Assembly (NCBI GenBank): GCA_020746875.1
Contig: JAGTJL010000002.1
Location: 62,001 to 126,000 of the forward strand
Direction: 5' to 3'
From: Rhexocercosporidium sp. MPI-PUGE-AT-0058
Lineage: Eukaryota > Ascomycota > Leotiomycetes > Helotiales
Length of the DNA: 64,000 bases
Shown here: positions 37,576 through 48,329 of the stretch, piece by piece
Numbering within the stretch: the stretch's first letter is position 1
Layout of the letters: each line of letters opens with the position of its first letter
Position numbers and translations under genes: made by a program
Notes under the pieces: model-generated
Told to the model about the DNA's origin: nothing
The model's database searches: none
The model's input: the letters and a program-made list of their open reading frames with translations, nothing else

Positions 37576-38100
37576 TTACTCGACTAAAAAGAACTCGGCG
37601 GAGTCGACGGCGGACGGCAGAATAAGCGAGCGAGTAATAAAAGCCTTTTGCCTCTCCCTTTCCGTAGCTTTTTATGTTTTTACTTTTTTTAATTCGTTTA
37701 TATTCTTAAGACTACGACGAAGTATTTCTGCTTCTCGTTTCTTTAAAAACTTCCGTTAATAAGCTAAGCGATTAAAGCGATTTATAACTTCTTATAAAAT
37801 CGTAGTTATTTTTTCTTAAGCCCGTAAAAACTTATTACGCGCAGCCTTCTCGGCCTCGTACGCCAAACGCTCTTTTACTTTTAACTTGTCTTTTGCCTTT
37901 TCGAAAGCATTTTAATTCCTAATTAAAAGTATCTTAATATTATACCTCTTGCTAATTTTAATATACTCCGAGTAACGGCTCGACTCGGAGGATATTATAT
38001 ACGTCTTACTATTTCGGGTATAAAACGTATAAAGTATTATCTTAAAACTATTCTTTTCGATTCTACGAAATAAGGCGAACTATTCTTTCTTTTTTTTAAA
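37576..38100 (-). pseudogene. GypB antisense ORF: six-Cys motif plus coiled coil
   Basis: The minus strand, opposite to pol, shows one frame from about 38100 to a TAA at 37578-37576. Positions 38031-37942 have Tyr at spacing x2, 6, 8, x2, 6, with Y-T-F-Y and S-S-R-Y-S-E-Y; read as RIPped Cys this is C-x2-C-x6-C-x8-C-x2-C-x6-C. A charged helix follows (K-A-K-D-K-L-K-V-K-E-R-L-A-Y-E-A-E-K-A, then R-E-A-E-I-L-R-R), then a Ser/Asp/Phe-rich tail. The few in-frame stops fit Gln or Trp codons. I recall similar Cys-plus-coiled-coil hypothetical proteins in fungal proteomes but cannot name a family. Function unknown. Confidence 0.65.
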
Positions 38101-38229
38101 AAGTGCCGTATTTTTTTTTAATATATATTTATTTAATTATAATAAAAAAGAAAGATAATTATAAAATATATATAATATTTCTTTAAGTTATTTAAGCGTA
38201 AGGATTACGTTAAGTTAAAAAGGAAATAA

Positions 38230-38712
38230 TATTATAAACTCTCCGCGTCCCGTAATATTAAACCCCGGGATAGCGTAATACTTAAGACTATAAGCTTAAA
38301 AAAGTAAGGGTTTTAAAAAAAGAATATTAAAAGAATATCGCTTTTAAAAGCATTTTTTTTAAAAAACCTTAATACTTAAGATTTTATAAATTATATATTA
38401 TATAAATATTATTATTAATAAACAATTAAAGAGTAAATAAGCCTCTAGATTACGCGACCTCCTTACGTAACAACCGCCAGGACCAATAAACTGCCAGAGG
38501 TCTAGCGGTCTTAGCGGTCCTAAAGAGAACGAAGGTTTTATATAAGATTAAGTACGTTTACTATTAAATAAGAGCTTTATGCTTAATTAAAAATAATATC
38601 TTAATTATATTAATTATTATTTATTTTATCGTACGTAATACATTTACTTCTCGATTATTAAAATCAACATAACCCAGCGTATTTACACCGAGTAAATACA
38701 CGGACCGTAACA
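38230..38712 (+). repeat. GypB copy 1 3' LTR (483 bp)
   Basis: It starts TATTATAAAC, ends ACCGTAACA, and is followed by CTACT, the target duplication. It matches 10417-10899 at identical length. Confidence 0.93.
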
Positions 38713-38747
38713 CTACTCATAATGCTTTAATCCACTTCTACACCACA
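38713..38747 (+). repeat. CopF-family LTR, right segment
   Basis: These 35 bp complete the CopF LTR begun at 10273, ending CTACACCACA, the reverse complement of the LTR start TGTGGTGTAG. The first five bases, CTACT, duplicate TTACT at 10412-10416 apart from one C/T RIP change, marking the GypB insertion. Immediately to the right the sequence becomes GypB copy 2 internal DNA. Confidence 0.85.
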
Positions 38748-38899
38748 TTATATTAATAGCTAAATTAAAAATAACGGCGGCAAAGAAAATAATAAATAAA
38801 GTAAGACGAATAATAATTATATCCGTTAATATATAATAAGACTTAAGTCTAACGATTAGACTTAATAAAACGAACGATATATTTAATAACGAGTATTCG

Positions 38900-41800
38900 A
38901 AACCACGCGTAAGACGTAAAGCTTAGAAGATATGATTAATATTAAGAAAAGTAAAGACTCGTAGTATTAAGGTAACGCTATATTATTAAAACTAGCACTT
39001 TTTAAATCTTAAGAACGTAAGGTTTGGTGAGTTACTTAATAAAAGGAATACTTCACTCGCGAGGCCCTTAATATTAGGCATTAAATAAATATTAATATAA
39101 AAGTTACTTATATTAAACTAAAGGTTGTCTTACGCAGAAGGCTATAATAAAGCGAAGAATACGAGGTAGTTTTTTAAAGTAATTTACGTATCGCCTAAAG
39201 AACAGCAAACGTCGAGAATAGCGTTTTTCGAATATACGTTTAATTAATTTTAGCCGACGAAATACTATTCCGACAAACGGCAATATAAATAAATATAAAA
39301 GACGTATAAGAAGTTATTACGGAGATATTACGGAACTGAATATAAATTAACTCGCGAGATAATTTAAAAACTTATTACAAAAGATTATTTAAATTATTTA
39401 TATTTTTAAGAGCGTATTAATTATACCGTATCTTATACAAGGAACCGGAGAATCGATAATAGGAAAATATATTAACCGAAGAGGTTTACGTCGAGGGAAT
39501 AAACCTACGTACGCTCGTAGCTATAAGGGAAGGTAATTACTTAACCTTCGACGTCGATATTTAAAGAGTGAAATTATAAGCTATAATAAATTTAAAAGCG
39601 TAAGAGAATTTCATATCTCTTATTAATATAATCTAATACTTCTTACTTATTAAAATTAAAAAGAACGAATATTAACTAATATTCGACGATAAAAGACTTA
39701 CTGCGAACGGCTTAATTAATATATAAATAAAGCTATTATATATAAGAATTAGTAAATACTCCGAATATATTTAGTTCGATATAATCCGGATTAAAAGATA
39801 CGACATTATCTTAAGATTATTATAAATATAACTTTATAACTTTAAAATCGATTAAAAAACGCAAAAGCTAAAGTTTAGCAATTATAAGGGCAGTTTTTAA
39901 GACAAGAAAATAATAAAAGGCTTAAGAAGATTAAGCGTAATTTTTAAGGAAAAGCTAAAGGATAAAGTAATAACTCCCGTAGTAAATAATATACTATTAA
40001 AATATATACGATTTAAGGCATTATTTAAAAAAGAATTAGGCAGTAGCGCCTTACTTAAATACTAAGATTACGATTATCGGATCGAGTTAATTAAAGGCAT
40101 AAAGCTAATATTTTAGCTTTTACGGGAATATTTAGCTATAAACTTAATAATAATTAAGAAATATATTAATAAAAACTTAACGAAAGGATTCATTTAAGAG
40201 TCTAAATTCTTTTAAGAGAATAACGTCCTTTTCGCAGCGAAGAAGGACGGCGGATAAAGAATATATATTAATTACTATTAATTAAATAACGCTATTAAAA
40301 AGAATCGTTACGTATTACCTTTAGCTAAAGAGTTACGCGATAAGCTCAGCGGCGCTAAGATTTTCACTTAATTAAACTTACGAGGCGCGTATAATTTTAT
40401 AAAAATAGCTAAAGGAAAAAATAAAAAAAATAGTATTTCGTATACGTTTTAATTATTATAAGTATACGGTCATGCCTTTCGGACTGATTAACGCGCTTAT
40501 TATATTTTAGCGTTTAATTAATAATATTTTAAAGTAATACTTAAATATAATATATATATATTACTTAAATATAATATATATATATTACTTAAATATAATA
40601 TATATATATTACTTAAATATAATATATATATATTACTTAAATAATATTTTAATTTATTTTAAAATAAAAGAATAATACGTAAAAGATATTATAATAATAT
40701 TAAAAAAGTTAAAGGCTTTTTTAATACTTTTAAAATTAAAGAAGTATTATTTTTATAAAAAAGAAGTCATTTTCTTAAGCTACGTAATTATTACCATAAG
40801 ATTAGCTATAAATCCTTAAAAGGTTAAGATAGTCGTTAAGTAAATTAGGCTTATAAATATTAAAAAAGTACAATCCTTTTTAAGATTTATTAACTTCTAT
40901 TAATAATTTATTTAAAACTATTCGAAAATCGCCGCGCTACTTACGGAGTTAATATATAAAGATAAGAAATTTAATTAAAATAATAAAGTAAAGACGGCTT
41001 TCTTAAACCTTAAGAAGCTTTTATTAAAGAACTAGTCTTTATATCCTTTGACTTAAATAAGGAAATCATAATAAAGACAGACGCTTCCGATTATATTATT
41101 AGGGCCGTATTAAGCTAACCGAGTAAAGACGGCAAATAATAATTAATTATATATTATTTGCGGAAACTCTCGTTAATAAAACTTAATTATAATATTTACA
41201 ATAAGGAGCTATTAGGAGTTATAAACGTAATACGCGAATAAAAGGTCTACTTTAAGAGATCGCCTTACGAAATATAAATCTTAATAAATTATAAAAATCT
41301 TATTTACTTTACGATTATTAAGGAATTAAACCGATAATAAGTTTAATAATACGAAATACTTTTTATAATTAAACTTCGATTTTCATATATTAAAGGAACG
41401 AAAAACGCTAAGGCCGACGCCTTTAATAGGAAACCAGAATATTTCGTAAATAAAATATACGAGTTTTATACCGTACTTAAAAAGAATAATAACTTATTAA
41501 TAATTAATTATAAATAATTAATAATAATAAGCTAGGTCCTCGAGAAAATTTAAAAAGGTTATATTAACGACTTAATAATAGTCGAATAAAAGAAATAATT
41601 AGGCAAAAGGTTCTCTTTTATTACCGACGGAGCTCTTTTATATTAAAGACGCATTTATATTCTTACTCGAAATAAGGTGGATTTCGTTAAAAAATAGTAT
41701 AAGCTACCGGGTTATAAGTATTAAGGAATAGTTAAGATATTATTAAAACTCTTTAAGGAATATTATTTCCCGGAAATAAAAAAGATAATTAAAGACGTAA

Positions 41801-42557
41801 TTTCGTCTTATAATATATATATACGGAATAAAGTAAATTATTATGCGCCGTATAAGCTTATAAAGTTATTAATAATACCGCCACGCTTATAAAAGTCAAT
41901 AGCTTAGATTTCGTAATTAAACTATTACTTTTAAAAAATTTAATTACCGGGATTATTTATAATTCGATTTACGTAATAACGGATAAAATAATAAAGTACG
42001 CGTACATAATATTAATATTAAATATATAAAATATGCCAATAATAGCGTAAGTATTCCTTCGAACGATTTTCGCGAATTACAGAATATTAAACGAGATTAT
42101 CTTAAATAAAATAAGCTCTTTATTTTAAAGTTTTAGAAAATATTAATATCGCTTTTAAAAATAAAACAAAAAATATTAATAGCATTTTATTTTTAAATTA
42201 ACGGCTAAATAAAACGAATTAATTAAATAATAAAGACTTATTTTTAATATTATATGAATTATAAATAAGACGACTGAATTTAATTACTTTCAATCGCTTA
42301 GTTTATATATAATAGCGTAAATTAAGAGATTATTAAAGTATCGCCGTTTTATATGAATTACGAGTATAACCCGACGGCATATAATATACCGATTGCGAGT
42401 CAGGGGACCGCATATAAAGTTATATTATAAAAAGATGAGCTCAAACAATTATATAATAAACTATTAACGAATATTTTATTTATTATATAAAAATCAGCTA
42501 TTTATTATAATAAGAAGCGTAGTATAAGACTAACGCTAAAAGAAGGGGATAAGGTTT
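38900..42557 (+). pseudogene. GypB copy 2 pol remnant: protease, RT, RNase H, integrase
   Basis: Protease-like sequence lies at about 39150-39700. RT runs about 40000-40870, with A-A-K-K-D-G-G, Y-I-D-Y and K-N-R-Y-V-L-P-L-A-K-E-L-R-D-K-L-S. The catalytic region is disrupted by four in-frame 24-bp repeats at 40544-40639. RNase H runs about 40950-41430, ending Y-I-K-G-T-K-N-A-K-A-D-A-F. Integrase runs about 41450-42557 and is truncated before the chromodomain. The antisense ORF seen in copy 1 lies beyond the break and is absent. Many RIP stops. Confidence 0.85.
40544..40639 (+). repeat. 24-bp tandem repeat at the RT active site, 4 copies
   Basis: Four perfect 24-bp units, each 8 codons, lie at the position of the Y-x-D-D motif. 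Copy 1 has a distinct 48-bp duplication at the homologous site, so the two expansions arose independently or from a shared unstable sequence. Confidence 0.93.
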
Positions 42558-44408
42558 CATCTGCAAAAAATTTCGCGGACGCCCAGAAATCGGATCCGCC
42601 ATTTTCGCCATTTTCGCCATTTTCGCCAAAAGGCCGCCTTTAACGCCTAAAGCCGCCTTTTTAAATTTTAATCGGTCGCTGGTATTAAAAGCGCCAGTTT
42701 ATTTTAATAAACGCTAAGCCTAATTAAGTAATTTTTTTATAAATATAATTTAAACGCTAAAATATTGTAAAGGCTATAACAAACAAAGAACGTAGCACGG
42801 CGCAAGGCACTAGGCAAGGAGCCTAATAGCTTTAAGGGGTCAAGATTTAAGGTGGAAAAGTGTTTAATTCTTTTAATTTTATATAAGGGAAAGGTCTCTT
42901 ATATAAACCTTTAAAAGTTATATACCTAGTTCCTTAAATAATGCCTTAGACATTATTTCCTAATTAAAATCGCCACTTTACATTCGTCCTTAACTACATA
43001 TGTAGTCGCCCCGATTACTTCCGCCCGCCTATGACTCGGCTTATTAAAGAAAAAAAAAAAAAGAAAAAAAAAGAAAAGGATATTTTTTTAAAATAAAAAA
43101 ATAATATTAAACTTTTTTATTTTAATATCCTTTCCGGCTTATATTAAAATAAACAAAAGAAAGAGGTTTAACTAATTAATAATATATACCGACTTATAAT
43201 CCGGGCTTAGGGGTTCTTCCAGCCCTTCTTTATAACTTAAGTTAAAATTACTTCAATACTACGCTTGTTTTTCGCCTTAAGAATAAAAGACTTATCTCCG
43301 TTTAAGTCTTCTTTTAAAATAAGTAAAACGTAATTAACCTTTTTTAATTTACTTTTTTATAATTTACTGTTATTATCGTAAAAGACATCTTCCGGTAATT
43401 AAGGCTTAATAATAAAAATAAGTAGTCTTTAAGGGGGTATTATTAATCCTTTAGGTTTTAAATTGCCGACCGTAAGACTAAGCTTAATTTTTAACTTATT
43501 AAAAAGGCTTAAGGGTCCACCGGTTAATACTTCACGAGTCGCGGCAGCATCTTTTATTATTAATCGATTTATAAGCTTATTATTCTTTACTTTTCGAGCC
43601 TCTTTTCAAGCCTTATTTTCTAAGTCGATTTCGCTAAAGCTTATAACCCTTAAACTTAATCTTATAACTTCCTTTATTATAATTAGTTTTTTAAGAGTAG
43701 TATATTAAATCTCAAAGGCCGTAACTCTTAAGCCGGGATTAAGGGTTATAATTATAGTTTCTTATTTATTCTTATTTATAAAGTTAAGAATTCGCTTTAA
43801 ATCTATTTAAAGACTTACGTTAAACGTTAATATAAATACTCCTTTACTTACGGCGATTTATAATTTAAGATTAAAAATTAAATTAATTATAACTTTACCC
43901 TTTAAGTCTTAATTTAAAACATCTTCTGACTTCGACTATCTTAAGAATTCTTTTATTTTAATATTATAGCCTGCCTTACTTAGCTCTTTTAAGATTATAA
44001 AATCAATAATATTATCCGCCTTAATAGGTTTAGTCTTTTCGGTTTAAAGTGCCTAAGACTTTTTTTTATATAATTACTTTTCTCGCTCTTAAACTTAAAT
44101 TTAGGCTTTTTATATAATAATATATTAAAAAGACTTATACTCTTAAAAATATACGGATAATTCCTTTCTTTTAAAACTAAAAAAGTAACAGGCTTTCTTA
44201 ATAATAAAGAAGTTAGTCTAAAGTAGTCGTCTTATAAAGGCATTAAATAACGGGCCTAGCCCTATTATAAAAACTATAGCCGAAAATAATACGTAAGTCT
44301 TTAATTTTACTTCTCATTAAGGGACTAGGGAATGCTATAATCGAAGGACAAATAACATAAGCTTATTTATTAAAACCTTATTCTTTAAATTATATTTATC
44401 CATAATCG
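42558..44408 (-). pseudogene. Unidentified ORF remnant, right flank continues at 58524
   Basis: From 44404 leftward the minus strand reads M-D-K-Y-N-L-K-N-K-V and continues in one frame with scattered RIP-type stops to about 43790. Further on, 43700-43460 gives a charged helix E-I-D-L-E-N-K-A-W-K-E-A-R-K-V-K-N-N-K and R-E-V-L-T-G-G-P-L-S-L. The helix-rich basic C-terminus is reminiscent of fungal pogo-type transposases, but no DDE motif was found, so the identity stays open. CopD is inserted at its upstream end. 42628-43130 holds an A-rich tract (43046-43080) and an inverted AAAGGATATT repeat, with nothing else recognised. Confidence 0.35.
42598..42627 (+). repeat. Three 9-bp ATTTTCGCC repeats in a RIP-free segment
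   Basis: The unit GCCATTTTC repeats just inside the unidentified sequence that starts at 42558. The surrounding about 400 bp keep TG/CA and look unlike the RIPped neighbours. Short terminal repeats near a breakpoint suggest the end of a transposon, but no matching inverted end was found in the window. Confidence 0.7.
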
Positions 44409-44720
44409 TGTGAGAATAGGCGAGCCAATCAGGAATGAGGAAGCGCAGTAGGTAAGGACACGTGATCAAAGAGAGAGAATTGCTTTGCTTGCTTACTTAA
44501 AGAGCTAGAAGAGCTCTTCGGTAGTTATATATAAAATAATAGCTTCTTTAAAAGCTTTTACGACTACGTAATTAATTACGTGGCTTATACGAGCTACGTA
44601 ATTAAATACGAGCGTAATTTCCCGGAATATAAAGATAATTTCCGAGCCGCGTAAGTAGTGGAAACCCCTTTGGCTATTTTAGGATAGAATCGGCACGAGT
44701 TACCGAAGTGAAATCTAATA
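44409..44720 (-). repeat. CopD 3' LTR (312 bp)
   Basis: It starts TGTGAGAATAGGCG and ends TCTAATA. The first half is nearly free of RIP, with CACGTG at 44459-44464 and a TACGTAATTAATTACGT palindrome at 44565-44581. It is much closer to the solo LTR at 9962 than to its own partner. Confidence 0.94.
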
Positions 44721-44894
44721 CGCCCTCTTAATAAGTGACGTAATAGCTTTATAAGCTTATATATAAGCTAGCTTTAAAGCAGAGCTTGTATTTATAAGAA
44801 TAGGCTTAATACATAAAATAACCCTTTGCGGAGGGTAGGCCAGTTATAAAGAGAGAAAAATATAAATTATAATCTTATTTCCTCCGCTTTAGCC

Positions 44895-46397
44895 TTATTC
44901 GGCTAGTCTTAAAAGCCTTATGAATTCAGTGAATTTAGGCTTATCTAGTGGCTTTGTAAAGCCGTCGGCTTTTTATTTAGACCTTTTTATATAAATTAAG
45001 TCTATTTCGCCTTAATTTATGAGGTCGCAGACGTAATAGTATTTGACGGTAATATACTTAGTCCTCTCGTGGAATTAAGAGTTATTAGTTAATAAAAGAG
45101 CGCCGTTATTGTCCGTATAAACAAGGAATCGTTCCTACATGTAATAGCTTAATTCGGTTAGAAGCTGCTTTATATAAATAGCTTTTTTAAAAGCCGAATT
45201 AATAGTTATATATTCGGCCTTAGTCGTACTTTAAGTTATAATACTTTAGAGCTTGCTTTTTCAGCTAAATAAGTAACTCGTTAAATAAAAGCTCAAGCCG
45301 CTAGTCGATTTAGCCGTGTTAATATCTCCGGCGTAGTCGGCGTTATAATAACCGCTTATATATCGACTAGAGCTTTTTTTGTAAATTAACCCTAGCTTTT
45401 TTAATCTTTTTAAGTATTTAAGCACGTTTTTAAGGGCAATTATGTGATCGGTACTAGAGTTATTAGCGAATCGAGCGAGCTTTATAATTAAGTAGTAAAT
45501 ATCGAGTCTAGTTATTAGCGTAAAAAACAAGAAGCAGCTTATAATTTGCTGATATTAATTTATTTCCTCTTTATTAACTTTATTAAGATTAAGCTTTAAC
45601 TTAGCCTTCGAATCCATTAATATATCTTTAGGCTTATAGTCGGTTATATTAAACCGCGCTAGCACTTTCTCAATATAGCTTTCTTGGCTTAGCTTTATAT
45701 AACCTTTGTTTAGGTTATAGTCGATATTTATATTTAAGTAGTCCTTTATTAGCCTTAAATCCTTTAATTTAAAAAGCTTTTTAAGCTTTTTAATAAAGGA
45801 TTTGATATTATTAACGCTTAGGTTAATTATTACTAAGTCGTCTACGTAAATAGAGATTATAAGCTGTTACTACTTATTAATTAAGATGTAATTCTCGGTA
45901 ATTAAGGCTTGAAAACCGAGTTTTTAAACTAAGACTTCCTTTAACGTAATAAACCAGAGCCTAATTAACTGTTTTAGCCCGTATAAGGCTTTATTAAGCA
46001 GGAGTAGTTTACTAGCGTATTTTTAAGCGTTTATGCCTTCGGGAGACATTATATATAAAGTGTTTACGTTAATATTACTTTATATAAAAGCCGAAATTAT
46101 ATCGACTTTCTATATAACTCAATCGTAAAGGACCGCTAAGGCGAATATAAGTCGCTAAGCCATTTGTTTTATTACGCTAGCAAAAGTATTTACGTAATTA
46201 AGGCCGTAGAGTTGCTCGAACCCTTTAGCAATAAATCTAGCTTTAAATTCGAAGTAATTAAGTAATTCTTTGATTTTATACACTTATTTAGTCTTTAAAG
46301 GCTTATAAGCCTTGCTAGCGTCTTTTAGCATTATTTCCCAAGTCTCGTGACTTTCTAAGGAATTGGCTTCTTTTTCTATGGCTTTTAGCTAATAGTC
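44895..46397 (-). pseudogene. CopD RT and RNase H (3' part of polyprotein)
   Basis: Continuing on the minus strand after the CopF insertion: RT blocks S-H-E-T-W-E-I-M, A-R-F-I-A-K-G, A-L-Y-G-L-K-Q and an intact catalytic Y-V-D-D at 45848-45837. RNase H follows at 45530-44900, with R-L-D-I, N-N-S-S-T-D-H, Y-N-A-D-Y-A-G-D, K-S-T-S-G, S-T-T-K-A-E-Y and A-D-G-F-T-K-P-L. A TAA at 44897-44895 comes just after R-L-A-E and is probably the native end. Both catalytic Asp of RT survive, unlike in GypA or CopF. Confidence 0.92.
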
Positions 46398-46582
46398 TGT
46401 GGTGTAGAAGTGGATCAAAGCACTATGAGCAGTTGTAATTGAATTAAAGTGATTCCTTTTTTATTCTAAAAGCTCTAAGAATCAGGAGAAGACAGTTATT
46501 CTCCTGAAGGCGGTTTATAGTAGCAGAACCTAATTAGGTTACGTGTAATACTAAGAGAGCAGCTGCCCGTGCTTATACGATA
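46398..46582 (-). repeat. CopF 3' LTR (185 bp)
   Basis: It starts TGTGGTGTAGAAG and ends TACGATA. The first half is RIP-free, the second half slightly changed. TAGTC precedes it. Confidence 0.94.
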
Positions 46583-47044
46583 TATCCCTTAAGTAATTAA
46601 TAATAATAAACTACTACTATTATAATTAGCTATATTAAGCGAGAGCAAATAATAAGAAAGAATTAAGCAAATAAATTCACTTATATGCGGTAATCAGGCA
46701 AATAACCTGATTATATGAATTAACGATTTTCTTATTAAACCTGAACTTATAAACACTCGATAATATATAAATCGACTGCTCTCGATCTATTATTTAATTA
46801 ATTTATTAATTAATTAATTAATTAACTGCTCCTTTTGATATTATAAGTATCTTTAAGCGCTCCGCCAGAATCGTTATAGCAGAACGACGATCTGCTTACT
46901 AAAGTAAAGTAAGTGGCTCGTTTTTCAATCTATTAGTTTTAATTTATTAATCGGAGATCAACTGATTAAAGATTAATTAATTAAAGAATAACCGCTGACT
47001 TATAATAAGTTAAGGCTATTATTAATAGTAAAAAGAAAGTCGTC

Positions 47045-47832
47045 GCTAAAGCACGATTATCGGCTGCTCCCGTCCCCGCCTCCGCTCCTCGCCGTGCCGC
47101 TGCTACTCCCCGGGCTTTAAAGCAGCTAGCAGGTGCTCGTATAATAATTTATTTAAGTTATATTAATAGCGCCTTTTAAATAAAAAATAACGGTTAATAC
47201 TACGATACCGTTAGAAAAGGTATTCGCTGCTTCGCTTACTTATCCGGCTATAAGTGCGTAATTACTCCCGCTACTGCTCAGGCTCCTTTCCTTGTATATC
47301 GTAATACGTTGGAAAATAAAACTAGTAAGAAAGTAAGTCGATTCAGTTATTCTTTTCTCGCTTTTTGATTTATTATTAATTTTTCTAAGAGTTAAAGTAA
47401 TTGAGAATCCCGGTCCGTGCCGTTTTTAAGGGTAGTAATATTAATAGAGCTGCTACTACTGGCGCTGCTATTAATTTTAATAATAAAATTACTTTAGGAG
47501 CTACTAATAGATTTAGAAGTAATAATAGAAATAATAATAATAAGAAGAATAATAAGTTGCTTACTTTATTTCTAGAAAATCGAATTAATTTAATTAATCT
47601 TTTAAAAGAAGAAGAAGAGCTTTTAATTGCTTTTGCAGCTTATGCTTATATTGCTAGAGAGAAGATTACTGCCGCTGCGGGTGTTCTTTTCGTTGAGAAG
47701 AGTAATAAAAGAGCAGCTGATTATCTTGCTGCTGCTGCTATTGCTGAAGCTGCTCGCGCTGCTGCTGCTGCTGAGGCTGTTACCGGAGCTGCTCGCGCTT
47801 ATAATCCGGGCCTTAGTATTCTGGCCTTCTAA
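47045..47832 (+). pseudogene. CopF antisense ORF: Cys-rich motif plus Ala-rich helical region
   Basis: The plus-strand frame opposite to gag-pol begins with a Pro/Ala/Arg-rich segment at 47045-47120. At 47150-47257 it has Y-L-S-Y, thirteen residues, Y, eight residues, then C-F-A-Y-L-S-G-Y-K-C. Read with Tyr as RIPped Cys and His this is C-x2-C-x13-C-x8-C-x2-C-x5-C ending in an S-G-H-K-C-like block shared with CopG. A second open stretch in another frame, 47401-47832, carries Asn-rich and then E-E-E-E-L-L-I and (A)n helices. A GTAAGT at 47333 between the parts could be an intron donor, but a convincing acceptor was not found. Function unknown. Confidence 0.6.
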
Positions 47833-48329
47833 GTTATGTCTACTCGTGGAGTTATTCTTATTCCTGAGTAAGAAGCTTAAGCTGCTCGCGTTAAGGAGTT
47901 AGTTAATATAATAATTAATACTTTAAGCGAGCTAATTCGGGAGGTTTTAGGCTTTTTATTTTTTAATAAATAAGCTATTCTTTTGTTTTTTAAAGCTTAA
48001 GAATTTCTTATTCTTTAAGTATTCTTTTATATTTTAAAAATTAAAGCTTACGTTTGCTTTTAAATTAAAAAATCGTTAAAAGTAATTAATTCTTTAAAAT
48101 ATAGTAATTTATACCCCCGAGTTCAGTTGATTTTTAATAAGATAAAATTATAAATGGAAATTTATAAAAAAGAATTTTATAAAAGAATATATAATAATAT
48201 AAATAAAGTTCTTTAATTAAAAAGTAAGCTTATTATATAATTATTTTGAGAATAAATGAAAAGTAAAGAATATATATAAAAGATTACTTTAAAGCGAGTC
48301 TCTTATAAGAGTTATTCTAGTTAAGCACG

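Larger units (their letters stand above)
10417..38712 (+). mobile_element. GypB copy 1: chromovirus (Ty3/gypsy with chromodomain), full ends, interrupted
   Basis: The element is bounded by two 483-bp LTRs (10417-10899, 38230-38712) that read TATTACG...CCGTAACA, and by a 5-bp target duplication (TTACT/CTACT). Internal order is gag, protease, RT, RNase H, integrase, chromodomain, then an antisense ORF. It is split at 14813/36598 by GypA copy 2 and its 4-bp target duplication. Removing the insert leaves about 6.5 kb, normal for a fungal chromovirus. Compared with GypB copy 2 it lacks 464 bp spanning the end of RNase H and the start of integrase, so it was already defective. Confidence 0.93.
38748..42557 (+). 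mobile_element. GypB copy 2: chromovirus fragment without LTRs
   Basis: It aligns with GypB copy 1 from about 12041 through pol into integrase, and shows the sequence uninterrupted by GypA at about 42003-42014. The left part (LTR, gag) is missing because a CopF LTR and then copy 1 occupy that side. It ends at 42557, after the bases matching 37150, where an unrelated sequence with intact CA/TG begins. Unlike copy 1 it retains the 464 bp (41352-41815) covering the end of RNase H and the integrase zinc-binding region. Confidence 0.9.

Noticed and set aside
42993..43006. ACTACATATGTAGT palindrome as an operator
   Set aside because: A single short palindrome with no gene promoter nearby; chance is likely.
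43463..43708. Plus-strand open frame at the unidentified unit
   Set aside because: The opposite strand gives a better charged-helix protein; the plus frame looks like its hydrophobic mirror.
42558..44408. Assignment of the split ORF to a pogo-type transposase
   Set aside because: The C-terminal helix is suggestive, but no D-D-D motif or terminal inverted repeat pair could be found.
47333..47400. Intron joining the two parts of the CopF antisense ORF
   Set aside because: A GTAAGT donor is present, but no acceptor gives an open junction without assuming RIP changes, so it is not annotated.
47627..47902. Plus-strand Leu-rich frame overlapping the CopF antisense ORF
   Set aside because: GCT-rich codons read out of frame give Leu runs; the Ala-rich frame is the more natural one.
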